From the NCBI GenBank assembly GCA_004020545.1, contig SAQE01000029.1, positions 38,923 to 72,170 of the forward strand: a stretch of 33,248 bases of DNA, given 5' to 3'. Positions 16,037 through 23,847 of the stretch are shown here, in pieces (within the stretch, counting starts at the first letter, position 1; each line of letters opens with the position of its first letter). Made by a program: the position numbers and the translations under genes. Below the pieces are notes generated by a model. The model was not told the origin of the DNA, ran no database searches, and worked only from the letters and a program-made list of their open reading frames with translations. The DNA is from Mesorhizobium sp. Lineage in GTDB: Bacteria; Pseudomonadota; Alphaproteobacteria; Rhizobiales; Rhizobiaceae.

Positions 16037-16827
16037 ACATGCACGCAGCCCGCTCCGCCTTCGGCTTCGATACGCTGAAGAGGATCCTCGGCATCTCCGT
16101 GCTTGCCATCCGGTGGGATGAGGCGATAGCACTGCTTTCCCGGCTGATCGCCGAGCGGCGCTTCGCCAAGGTGAGTTTTCTCAACGCCCACAACGCCAAC
16201 CTCGCTTACAGCGATCCGGTGTTTGCCGAAGCGCTCGACGACTTCCTCGTGCTGCCGGATGGCGTCGGCGTCGACATCGCGGCAAAGCTGCTCTATGGCG
16301 CGCCTTTCCCCGACAATCTCAACGGCACCGATTTCATCCCGGCCTTCCTGCAGGCATCGACGCGGCCGCTGACCGTGGCGTTGCTCGGCGCGACGCGGGT
16401 CAATGCCGAGGCGGCATCGGTCAAGCTTTCGGCGCTCGCCGTGCAGCACAAATTCGTGGTCGTCCATGACGGCTACTTCTCCCCTGCCGAGGAGCCTGCG
16501 ATCGTCGAGCGCATCGCCAGGCTGCGGCCGGACGTCCTGCTGGTCGCCATGGGCGTGCCGCGCCAGGAATTGTGGATCGCGCGCCACATCGACGCCCGTC
16601 ACTGCACGCTGCCGATCGCGGTCGGCGCGCTGCTCGATTTCCTGAGTGGCACCGTGCCGCGCGCCCCGCTGTGGATGCGCCGTCTCCGGCTCGAATGGCT
16701 CTATCGCCTGTGGATCGAGCCCGGCCGCCTGTGGCGCCGCTACGTGGTCGGCAACCCGCTTTTCCTGTGGCGCGTCTTCAAGCAGAAATTGGCGCACGCC
16801 CCGCGGCCGGCGGAGGCGCGCCGTTGA
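16033..16827 (+). CDS. WecG/TagA/CpsF family glycosyltransferase (GT26)
   Basis: The product has 264 residues, the usual GT26 length. The family motifs are clear: FLNAHNANLAYSDP, LPDGVGVDIAAKLL, NLNGTDFIPAFL with the presumed catalytic aspartate, LLVAMGVPRQELWI, and the basic C-terminal helix ending PGRLWRRYVVGNPLFLWRVF that associates with the membrane. Family members transfer ManNAc, ManNAcA or another sugar to an undecaprenyl-diphosphate-linked first sugar, an early step in glycan assembly. It overlaps the preceding glycosyltransferase (ATGA) and the following DUF6492 gene (TTGA), each by 4 nt. The actual donor here is not known. Confidence 0.92.
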   Translation: MNMHAARSAFGFDTLKRILGISVLAIRWDEAIALLSRLIAERRFAKVSFLNAHNANLAYSDPVFAEALDDFLVLPDGVGVDIAAKLLYGAPFPDNLNGTDFIPAFLQASTRPLTVALLGATRVNAEAASVKLSALAVQHKFVVVHDGYFSPAEEPAIVERIARLRPDVLLVAMGVPRQELWIARHIDARHCTLPIAVGALLDFLSGTVPRAPLWMRRLRLEWLYRLWIEPGRLWRRYVVGNPLFLWRVFKQKLAHAPRPAEARR

Positions 16828-17750
16828 ACAGCCGTTTCGTGCCCGATGCCGCCGCCAGGGTCGAGCCGCTGCCGCGCACGCCCTCAGCCGCGATCGTGAC
16901 GGCAAGCTACGCGCCGGACTTCGAGCGCTGCCGGCTGCTGTGCGAGACGATGGACCGCCATGTGACCGGGGTCGAGCGGCACTACATCCTCGTCGAGCAC
17001 CGTGATGTCGCGCTGTTTCGCCAACTGGAGGGCAGCCGCCGCACGGTGGTCGACGAACAGGATCTGCTGCCGCGCTGGCTGCGGGCCTTCGACGATCCGC
17101 TCAGCCTGTTCCGCCGCCGCGTCTGGCTGAGCCTGAAGACGCAACCCCTGCGCGGCTGGCACGTGCAGCAGCTACGCCGCATCGCCATTGCCGCGCAGGC
17201 CCAGGAGGATGTGCTTGTCTTTTGCGATTCCGACGTCGCCTTCCTCAAGCCGTTCGACATGAGCGCCTTCTGGCGCGACGGCAAGGCGCGGCTGTTCCGG
17301 CGCGACGGCGTGCTGGCCAGCGATGGTCACGACGAGCATCGCATCTGGTCGCGCAATGCCGGCTCGGCGCTCGGCATCGACCCGGCGAAGGTTTCGAACC
17401 ACGATTACATCTCGACGCTGATCGCGTGGCGCCGCGAGACCGTCAATGCGATGTGCGAGCGGATCGAGAAAGTGCACGGGCGCGACTGGGTCAGCGTCGT
17501 CGGCTCGGCGCGCAAATTCTCCGAATGCATGATCTACGGCCGCTATGTCGACGACCTGCTGGACGGCGCCGGCCATTTCCATGACTCAATGGAGTTCTGC
17601 CGCGTCCACTGGAACGGCGAGGCGCTGTCGGACGAGGAATTCCGCCGCTTCGTCGATGCCATGGCGCCTGAGCAGGTGGCGGTAGGCATGCAGTCCTTCA
17701 TCGGCACCGATGTCGGCCGCATCCGCCGCCTGATCGGGCTCGCCGCGTAA
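16824..17750 (+). CDS. DUF6492 family protein, glycosyltransferase-like
   Basis: The product has 308 residues from a TTG start that overlaps the previous stop (TTGA), a spacing typical of coupled translation. Features seen are AIVTASYAPDFERCRLL at the N-terminus, VLVFCDSDVAFLKPFD with a DxD-type motif, and ARKFSECMIYGRYVDDLL. This matches the DUF6492 family, which occurs in polysaccharide clusters and resembles GT-A glycosyltransferases. No signal peptide or membrane segment is visible, so it is likely cytoplasmic or membrane-associated. It ends 3 bp from the converging flippase gene. The enzymatic role is inferred from the DxD and the neighbours, not established. Confidence 0.75.
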   Translation: MNSRFVPDAAARVEPLPRTPSAAIVTASYAPDFERCRLLCETMDRHVTGVERHYILVEHRDVALFRQLEGSRRTVVDEQDLLPRWLRAFDDPLSLFRRRVWLSLKTQPLRGWHVQQLRRIAIAAQAQEDVLVFCDSDVAFLKPFDMSAFWRDGKARLFRRDGVLASDGHDEHRIWSRNAGSALGIDPAKVSNHDYISTLIAWRRETVNAMCERIEKVHGRDWVSVVGSARKFSECMIYGRYVDDLLDGAGHFHDSMEFCRVHWNGEALSDEEFRRFVDAMAPEQVAVGMQSFIGTDVGRIRRLIGLAA

Positions 17751-17753
17751 GGC

Positions 17754-19049
17754 TCAGATCGCCTTCGCCGGCCGCCGCATCGCCGAATAGGTCAGCAGCA
17801 TCGAGGCGAGATAAAGCAGCAGGAAGACGATGTTGAGCGACAGCACCAGATCGGGTGTGTCGGGGATCGTCGTCAGCACGTAGGTGAGCAGCACCGCCTT
17901 CAAGCCGGCGAGCAGTCCGAGATTGATCGCCCGCACCGCGGTCTGGCCGCGTGCGAAAAGCAACTCGGCCTGGTATTCGACGAGATTGCGCAGGCCCGGC
18001 ACGCAGACCGCGAGTGCCACCAGGGGTGCCGCCTCGGCGACATTCTTGCCGAGCGCATTTGGGAAGAAATGCAGCACGATGCCGAGCGACAGCAGCGCCA
18101 GCGTCGAGACCAGGAAGACGCCGCCTTCGATGCCGCTCTTGACCGCGAGTCGCGAGAGCAGTTCGGGCGCGCGCATCATGCGCTGCACCAGCATCATCGA
18201 GAAGGTGCGGATCGGGATTGCCGTGAGATCGACCAGCCGCATGATGATGGCATAGATGCCGGCAAGATGCGGTCCGCCGATCGACAGCACCAGGAGCTTG
18301 TCGAACTCCATCTGCAGGTAGAACAGCACCTCGGACCCGGCGACATAGACGGAATCGGCGAGCCGCCTGAAATAGAGTTCGTTGCGCAGCCTCAGCCGCT
18401 GGCGCGGATAGAAGAAGGCGAAGGCGACGATGAGCGAGGCGGCGTTGGCGCCGATGTAGAACCACGACCAGACGCCGATGGTGCGCTGTGCGGCAAGCAT
18501 GAACAGCAACGCGCCGATTGCCCGCAGCGCCGTCGCCAGGATCGTCAGCACCGCCGCGCGACCGAATTTGCCGAGGCCGTTGTTGACGATCAGCACCACT
18601 TCGACCGGCCGCCACAGCAGCGCTTCGGCGAAGACGACCGCGGCGAAGACCGGCAGCGGCACCGCGCCGGCGAAGAAGATCAGGTAGACGACGTAAGCTG
18701 CGGCGGCGAGAACCGGCAGCGAGATCACGCCGAGGAACAGGAAGCCGGCGGTGAAGGTGCCGATCAGGTTCGGGCGCATCGTGGCGGTGCGGTAGAGCGC
18801 CGAGATGAAGCCGAAGGCAAGCACGCGCGACAGCATCACGCCTGCCGCCGAAGCGGTGGCGAACATGCCGAATTCGGCGATCGACAGCGTGTTGGCCAAG
18901 GCCACGAAATAGGCGAGCGAGAAGACGAGCCGCCCGCCGGCGCCGCTGATCGCCGAGAAATAGTCGAAAACCAGCTTCCGGCGCGCGGCCATGAAGTGGC
19001 CGATCCGCGCGAGCGTCCGCCTTTGCGGTATGTCGCTGGCCTGGGTCAT
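17754..19049 (-). CDS. Wzx-type polysaccharide flippase (MOP superfamily)
   Basis: The product has about 431 residues from ATG 19049, with roughly 12 hydrophobic segments throughout, matching oligosaccharide flippases of the MOP/MATE superfamily. Characteristic segments include FSLAYFVALANTLSIAEFGMFATASA at the N-terminus and EVLFYLQMEFDKLLVLSIGG in the middle, where charged residues lie in the membrane core. It would move undecaprenyl-linked glycan units across the inner membrane. The frame continues upstream to 19130, but the extra residues look non-homologous. It converges with the DUF6492 gene and diverges from the Wzz-like gene. Confidence 0.86.
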   Translation of the reverse strand: MTQASDIPQRRTLARIGHFMAARRKLVFDYFSAISGAGGRLVFSLAYFVALANTLSIAEFGMFATASAAGVMLSRVLAFGFISALYRTATMRPNLIGTFTAGFLFLGVISLPVLAAAAYVVYLIFFAGAVPLPVFAAVVFAEALLWRPVEVVLIVNNGLGKFGRAAVLTILATALRAIGALLFMLAAQRTIGVWSWFYIGANAASLIVAFAFFYPRQRLRLRNELYFRRLADSVYVAGSEVLFYLQMEFDKLLVLSIGGPHLAGIYAIIMRLVDLTAIPIRTFSMMLVQRMMRAPELLSRLAVKSGIEGGVFLVSTLALLSLGIVLHFFPNALGKNVAEAAPLVALAVCVPGLRNLVEYQAELLFARGQTAVRAINLGLLAGLKAVLLTYVLTTIPDTPDLVLSLNIVFLLLYLASMLLTYSAMRRPAKAI

Positions 19050-19249
19050 GTGTCCGTCAAAGCATAGGCAGGAAAGCTTAACGTGCCGTTCTGGCGGCGG
19101 CCCTGGCGACCCGGGAAAGGCTGCAATCAAGGCGAGAAAACTGTACGTCCCGATCGCGAAATTAACCTTTTATTTCCCATGCCTGTTTAGCGTGACTTAA
19201 CGATTGGCCGACCGCCTCTCCCAAGCCGCCAGAGAGTAAGTTCCAGGAC

Positions 19250-21613
19250 ATGGTCGACAGGGATAACCGTGACGATTGGAGGCGCGAGCGCTCCTTGCTT
19301 GCGCTCGGCCGGGCCGTGCGCGGCGAGGATACAGCCGACGCTTCGCTGGTTTCGATCGGCGACAAGGCAGACCCGTCATGGCGCGAGGACGCCGCGGCGC
19401 GCCATCGCGCCGCCCGCTTCGAGCGCGAAGGGCGGTCAGGCCCGCAGGCCGCGAACCCGGAACTTACGACTCATATAGACGAACCCGGTCAACCTCAGGT
19501 CGATCCGCTTTCGGAAACGGTCCGGGCCGGGAATGAATGGGCCACGCAAGAGGTTCATCCGCAAGCCGGACCGCGCGAAGAGAGCCGTCCCCCGGACTAT
19601 TCTTCTCCCGACTATTCCTCGGAGCCCGCGTTCGAACCGCGCCATGCCGAACCTCGCTACGCAAGCCGGCCGCTGACCGGCAACGATCCCGACGCGCAGG
19701 AGTGGAAGCCGCTGATCGACCCGATGCAGGTCGTTCGCGGCATCACCCGCTCCAAGGCGCTGATCGTCTCGACAACGATCCTGGGCGCCGCGCTTGGCAT
19801 TGCCATCGCGCTGTCGACGCCGAAGAAATATGAGGCCACCAGCGAGGTCATCGTCGACCCGCGCGACCTCAAGCTCACCGATCGCGACCTGACGCAGAAT
19901 GTGGTCGCCTCGGACGCGACGCTCGCCATCGTCGAGAACCAGGTCCGCATCCTCACATCGGGCACGGTCCTCAACAAGGTCGTCACGGACCTCAACCTCA
20001 CCAACGACCCTGAATTCAACGGCCAGGGAAAGGGCGGCCTCAGGGTGATGTCGATGCTCCGCTCGATCCTGTCGCGGCAGGATGTGCAGGGTCCTGCCGA
20101 CGATGCCCGCCGCAACGCGCTGGCGGTCCGCAATCTGGCCGAGAGCCTCGATGTCGAGCGCGGCGGCAAGACCTTCGTCGTCTCGGTTACCGCCACCACC
20201 CAGGATCCGGACAAGTCGGCCCAGATCGCCAACGCCATGATCACGGCCTTCCAGGAGATTTCCAGCAAAATCCAGTCCAACACGGCGGGCCGCGCCACCG
20301 ACGAACTCACGGCAAGGCTCGACGAATTGCGCAAGGGCGTCGAGACGGCCGAGCGCAAGGTCGAGGATTTCAGGGCGACGCACGATCTTGTCGACGCACA
20401 GGGTCACCTGATCAGCGACGATCAGATGCTGAAGCTCAACGAGCAGCTTTCGGTCGCCCGCGCCCGCACGCTCGAGCTCAATGCGCGAGCCGCTTCGGCG
20501 CGTGCGCTGAATGTCAATTCGGTTCTCAACGGCACCCTGCCGGAAGAGATCAACTCCAACACGATGGGCGAGCTGCGCTCGCAATATGCGGCGCTGAAAC
20601 AGGAAGCCGACCGCGCGGCGGTGAGGCTTGGGCCGCGCCATCCGGAGATCGAGGCGCTCAACGCCCAGCTTGCCGGCGCGCGCGAGCGCATCGGCGCCGA
20701 ATTGCAGCGCATCGCCTCCTCGCTGCAGGTCGATCTGAAGCGCTCCGTCCAGCTCGAGCAGGACCTTGCGTCGCGTCTGGCGCAGGCCAAGGTGCAGAGC
20801 GGCGACGTGAACAACAACCTGGTTTCGCTGCGCGAGCTGGAGCGGGAGGCGGCCGCCAAGCGCTCCGTCTATGAACAGTTCCTGCTGCGCGCCAAGGAAA
20901 CCGGCGAGCAGAAGGACATCAACACCGCCAACATCAACGTCATTTCGGAGGCCTATCCGCCGCTTGAAGCGAAGGGGCCATCGCGTGCCGTTAAGGCGCT
21001 GGCAGGCCTGCTGGCCGGCCTTTTCGCAGGCATCGGCCTTGGCGCGCTGCGTGGCGCCTATGCAAGCTTGCGCGAAACCGCCAATGCCCGCTCGCGCCGC
21101 AGGACCGACGGGTGCGTGTCGATCTCCAAGGGCAAGTCTCATCAGGCCGCTCCGCCAGTGCCGTCTGTTAAGCCTTTACCGGCATCGCCCGTTGCTTCGC
21201 CGCCTCCGGCGCCGGCCCCGGTGCCGGTTAGCCGTCCAGGGTTCTTGGGGGCGCTGGCTTCGTCGTTGCGCTACCTTGCGCAGCGTGGGCCGGGGGAAGC
21301 GGTCGATACAGGTGCCGTCCCGGGTGAAAGCGCCCGACGCGCGCCGACGCAGGAGGCGCATTTTTCTCATCCGCGAGCGCCGCGGCAGCGCGACGTCCAG
21401 CCGCCGCCCGCGGAAAGGTCCCATTCGTATCAACCGGATGACGAGCGTCCCGACGCGCGTCACGATGCGTATGCGCAATCGCCGATGGCTGAAGAGCGCC
21501 CGACCTCACCCGACCAGCAGGGCCAGATCGACGAGCTGCGGGCCAGCCTGCGCGAATTCCGCGAGGCAGTGCGCGATCTGACCGAGAGCCGCTCGCGCCG
21601 CCGCTATTTCTAA
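19250..21613 (+). CDS. GumC/Wzz-like polysaccharide chain-length determinant, no kinase domain
   Basis: The product has 787 residues. A polar, disordered cytoplasmic N-terminal extension of about 150 residues precedes the Wzz domain. Membrane segment 1 lies at about 170-189, followed by YEATSEVIVDPRDLKLTDRD, long periplasmic coiled coils (about 340-560), then the Pro-rich PPLEAKGPSRAVKALAGLLAG motif at membrane segment 2 (about 578-600). The last ~180 residues are Pro/Ala/Arg-rich and cytoplasmic. There are no Walker motifs or tyrosine cluster, so no BY-kinase is fused and none is seen nearby. It would set glycan chain length. The unusually long N- and C-terminal tails are the odd feature. 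ATG 19250 is the chosen start. Confidence 0.87.
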   Translation: MVDRDNRDDWRRERSLLALGRAVRGEDTADASLVSIGDKADPSWREDAAARHRAARFEREGRSGPQAANPELTTHIDEPGQPQVDPLSETVRAGNEWATQEVHPQAGPREESRPPDYSSPDYSSEPAFEPRHAEPRYASRPLTGNDPDAQEWKPLIDPMQVVRGITRSKALIVSTTILGAALGIAIALSTPKKYEATSEVIVDPRDLKLTDRDLTQNVVASDATLAIVENQVRILTSGTVLNKVVTDLNLTNDPEFNGQGKGGLRVMSMLRSILSRQDVQGPADDARRNALAVRNLAESLDVERGGKTFVVSVTATTQDPDKSAQIANAMITAFQEISSKIQSNTAGRATDELTARLDELRKGVETAERKVEDFRATHDLVDAQGHLISDDQMLKLNEQLSVARARTLELNARAASARALNVNSVLNGTLPEEINSNTMGELRSQYAALKQEADRAAVRLGPRHPEIEALNAQLAGARERIGAELQRIASSLQVDLKRSVQLEQDLASRLAQAKVQSGDVNNNLVSLRELEREAAAKRSVYEQFLLRAKETGEQKDINTANINVISEAYPPLEAKGPSRAVKALAGLLAGLFAGIGLGALRGAYASLRETANARSRRRTDGCVSISKGKSHQAAPPVPSVKPLPASPVASPPPAPAPVPVSRPGFLGALASSLRYLAQRGPGEAVDTGAVPGESARRAPTQEAHFSHPRAPRQRDVQPPPAERSHSYQPDDERPDARHDAYAQSPMAEERPTSPDQQGQIDELRASLREFREAVRDLTESRSRRRYF

Positions 21614-21623
21614 AACGCCCCTT

Positions 21624-21672
21624 CTTCGATAAAAAGCTGCCTTCGATAAAAGCTGCCCTCGATAAAAGCAGC
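21624..21672 (+). repeat. Three-unit short tandem repeat downstream of the Wzz-like gene
   Basis: Three imperfect units follow one another: CTTCGATAAAAAGCTGC (21624-21640), CTTCGATAAAAGCTGC (21641-21656) and CCTCGATAAAAGCAGC (21657-21672). The 231-bp gap to folD holds this repeat and no gene. It could bind a protein or be a slippage product. Confidence 0.75.
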
Positions 21673-21844
21673 CGGTTTCGGGTTTACGGCATCCGACGAC
21701 GCTTTGGCGGGATTGCTCGGCTGAATTTTCGTGAAAATGCCGCGCTGCATTCGATCGCATGCGCCCGGCGCTCGCGGGTCGATTGTTGATTTGGGGATTG
21801 GGGTCGCCCGAGCGCGGCCGCGCAAACAGTGCTGAAGGTGAGTG

Positions 21845-22744
21845 ATGGCCGAAGTGATCGACGGAAAGAGTGTCGCCGAAGACGTGGTTCAAAAGGTCAA
21901 GGCGCTGACCGCCGAGCTGTCGGCCAGGGGCGCGACCAGGCCGGGCCTTGCCGTGGTGATCGTCGGCGAGGATCCGGCGAGCCAGGTCTATGTCGCCTCG
22001 AAATCGCGTACGGCCAAGGAATGCGGCTTCCTCTCGCTGCAGCACACGCTGCCGGCCGAGACCACCGAGGAGCAGTTGCTGAAGATCATCGGCGATCTCA
22101 ATGCCGATCCGTCGGTTCACGGCATCCTCGTGCAGTTGCCGCTGCCTGGCCATATCGATTCGGGCAAGGTCATCCAGACGATCGCGCCGGAGAAGGATGT
22201 CGACGGCTTCCACTTCATCAATGTCGGCAAGCTCGGCACCGGCGAACTGGAAACCGCTTTCGTGCCCTGCACGCCCGCCGGCTCGATGCTTCTGATCGAG
22301 CGCGTGCGCGGCAAGGACCTTTCCGGCCTCAACGCGGTCGTCGTCGGCCGCTCCAATATCGTCGGCAAGCCGATGGCCAACCTGCTGCTCGCCGCCAACT
22401 GCACGGTCACCATTGCGCACAGCCGCACCAAGGACCTGCCGGCGCTGGCGCGCACCGCCGACATCCTGGTCGCCGCCGTCGGCCGTCCGGAAATGGTCAA
22501 GGGCGATTGGGTCAAGCCCGGCGCCACCGTCATCGATGTCGGCATCAACCGCATTCCCGCCCCGGAGAAGGGGGAGGGCAAGTCGCGGCTGGTCGGCGAC
22601 GTCGCCTACGCCGAATCGGCCAAGGTCGCCGGCGCCATCACGCCCGTCCCCGGCGGTGTCGGGCCGATGACCATTGCCATGCTGATGGCCAACACTGTAG
22701 CTTCCGCCTACCTTGCGGCCGGGTTGAAGCGGCCGTCCTTCTGA
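21845..22744 (+). CDS. folD: Bifunctional methylenetetrahydrofolate dehydrogenase / methenyltetrahydrofolate cyclohydrolase
   Basis: The product has 299 residues, the normal FolD length. It interconverts 5,10-methylene-, 5,10-methenyl- and 10-formyl-tetrahydrofolate in the cytosol, supplying one-carbon units. Signatures seen are the [13 protein letters not shown] segment with the active-site Tyr/Lys pair, [17 protein letters not shown], the NADP-binding [16 protein letters not shown], and [15 protein letters not shown] near the C-terminus. ATG 21845 follows GAAGGTGAGTG, a good ribosome site. The GlxA-family regulator gene begins 16 nt after its stop, so the two may share a transcript. Confidence 0.97.
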   Translation: MAEVIDGKSVAEDVVQKVKALTAELSARGATRPGLAVVIVGEDPASQVYVASKSRTAKECGFLSLQHTLPAETTEEQLLKIIGDLNADPSVHGILVQLPLPGHIDSGKVIQTIAPEKDVDGFHFINVGKLGTGELETAFVPCTPAGSMLLIERVRGKDLSGLNAVVVGRSNIVGKPMANLLLAANCTVTIAHSRTKDLPALARTADILVAAVGRPEMVKGDWVKPGATVIDVGINRIPAPEKGEGKSRLVGDVAYAESAKVAGAITPVPGGVGPMTIAMLMANTVASAYLAAGLKRPSF

Positions 22745-22760
22745 TCGGAAAGCAGCGTCC

Positions 22761-23759
22761 TTGCCGAATCTTACCGCTCCTGTTGAACGGCCGGTCCTGG
22801 GCGATCCCGTTCAGGGCGGTCGGCAGTTCGGTTTCCTGCTTGTCGACAAGTTCTCGATGTTCTCACTGGCCGCGGCGATCGATTGCTTCCGCTCGGCGAA
22901 CCGTCTGCTTGGTCGCGATTTCTACGGCTGGACGACGATTTCGGCGGATGGCGACGCAGTCATGGCCTCGAACGGCCTGCCGCTCAAGATCGACTATTCC
23001 GTCGCTGACATGCCGCCGGTCGACATCCTGTTCGTCTCGGTCGGGCTCACCACTGAATTCCCGGGCAAGAGCAAGGTGCTGGCGGCGCTGCGCAGTTGGG
23101 GCCGGCGCGGCAATGCGCTCGGCGCGCTGTCGGTCGGCTCCTATCTGCTGGCAGAGGCCGGACAGCTCGACGGCTATCGCTGCACCATCCACTGGGAGAA
23201 CCGCGCCGGCTTCATGGAGCGCTTCCCCGACATCAACTGCACCGGCAACGTCTTCGAGATCGACCGCAAGCGCTACACCTGCGCTGGCGGCACCACCTCG
23301 ATCGACCTGATGCTGGAGATCGTGCGCGGCGATTTCGGCTCCAACCTTGCCAATGGCGTCGCCAACCAGTTCCAGCACGAGCGCATCCGCTCGGCCGGCG
23401 ACCGCCAGCGCGTCGGCCCCGAGCGCGATCTCACCGGCAAGTCGGAGAAGCTCAGGCGCATCGTCGAACTGATGGCCGATCATCTCGACGAACCGCTGTC
23501 GGCGGTGCAGCTTGCCAAGTCGGCGGGCCTGTCGGTGCGCCAGGTCGAGCGCCTGTTCCTGCGCCACCTCAACGTGACGCCGGGCCGCTATTACATGCGG
23601 CTGAGGCTCGAGCGGGCACGCGAACTGCTGCGCCAGACCAACATGCCGATCCTCGACGTGGCGATCGCCACCGGCTTTACCTCGCACTCCTATTTCGCGC
23701 AAAGCTACCGGCTGCAGTTCGGCCGTCCGCCGTCGGAAGAGCGCCGCACCACGTACTGA
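22761..23759 (+). CDS. GlxA-family AraC-type transcriptional regulator (GbdR/CdhR-like)
   Basis: The product has 332 residues. The N-terminal ~190 residues form a DJ-1/PfpI (GATase1-like) ligand domain: FGFLLVDKFSMFSLAAAIDCF, GALSVGSYLLAEAGQLDGY, then HWENRAGFMERFPDI and YTCAGGTTSIDLML. The usual nucleophile cysteine position reads as Val/Ser, so it is a sensor rather than an enzyme. The C-terminal ~100 residues are the AraC double helix-turn-helix (LAKSAGLSVRQVERLFLRH, ILDVAIATGFTSHSYFAQSYR). Relatives of this style control choline/glycine betaine, carnitine or arginine catabolism. The start is TTG 22761, after GGAAAG. Its targets are not evident here; the short gap to folD hints at a link with one-carbon metabolism. 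Confidence 0.88.
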   Translation: MPNLTAPVERPVLGDPVQGGRQFGFLLVDKFSMFSLAAAIDCFRSANRLLGRDFYGWTTISADGDAVMASNGLPLKIDYSVADMPPVDILFVSVGLTTEFPGKSKVLAALRSWGRRGNALGALSVGSYLLAEAGQLDGYRCTIHWENRAGFMERFPDINCTGNVFEIDRKRYTCAGGTTSIDLMLEIVRGDFGSNLANGVANQFQHERIRSAGDRQRVGPERDLTGKSEKLRRIVELMADHLDEPLSAVQLAKSAGLSVRQVERLFLRHLNVTPGRYYMRLRLERARELLRQTNMPILDVAIATGFTSHSYFAQSYRLQFGRPPSEERRTTY

Positions 23760-23776
23760 GTGACTTTGCGGGCCGT

Positions 23777-23797
23777 CGGGCTTGTCTCCAAAGCCCG
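23777..23797 (+). terminator. Possible weak terminator after the GlxA-family gene
   Basis: CGGGCTT (23777-23783) pairs with AAGCCCG (23791-23797) around a 7-nt loop, 18 nt after the stop codon. There is no U-tract, so termination would be inefficient or factor-assisted. Confidence 0.35.
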
Positions 23798-23847
23798 CCT
23801 CAAATAGCTTTCCCGGCGCGGACAGGAGGCTCACTCAGGAGATTTTC

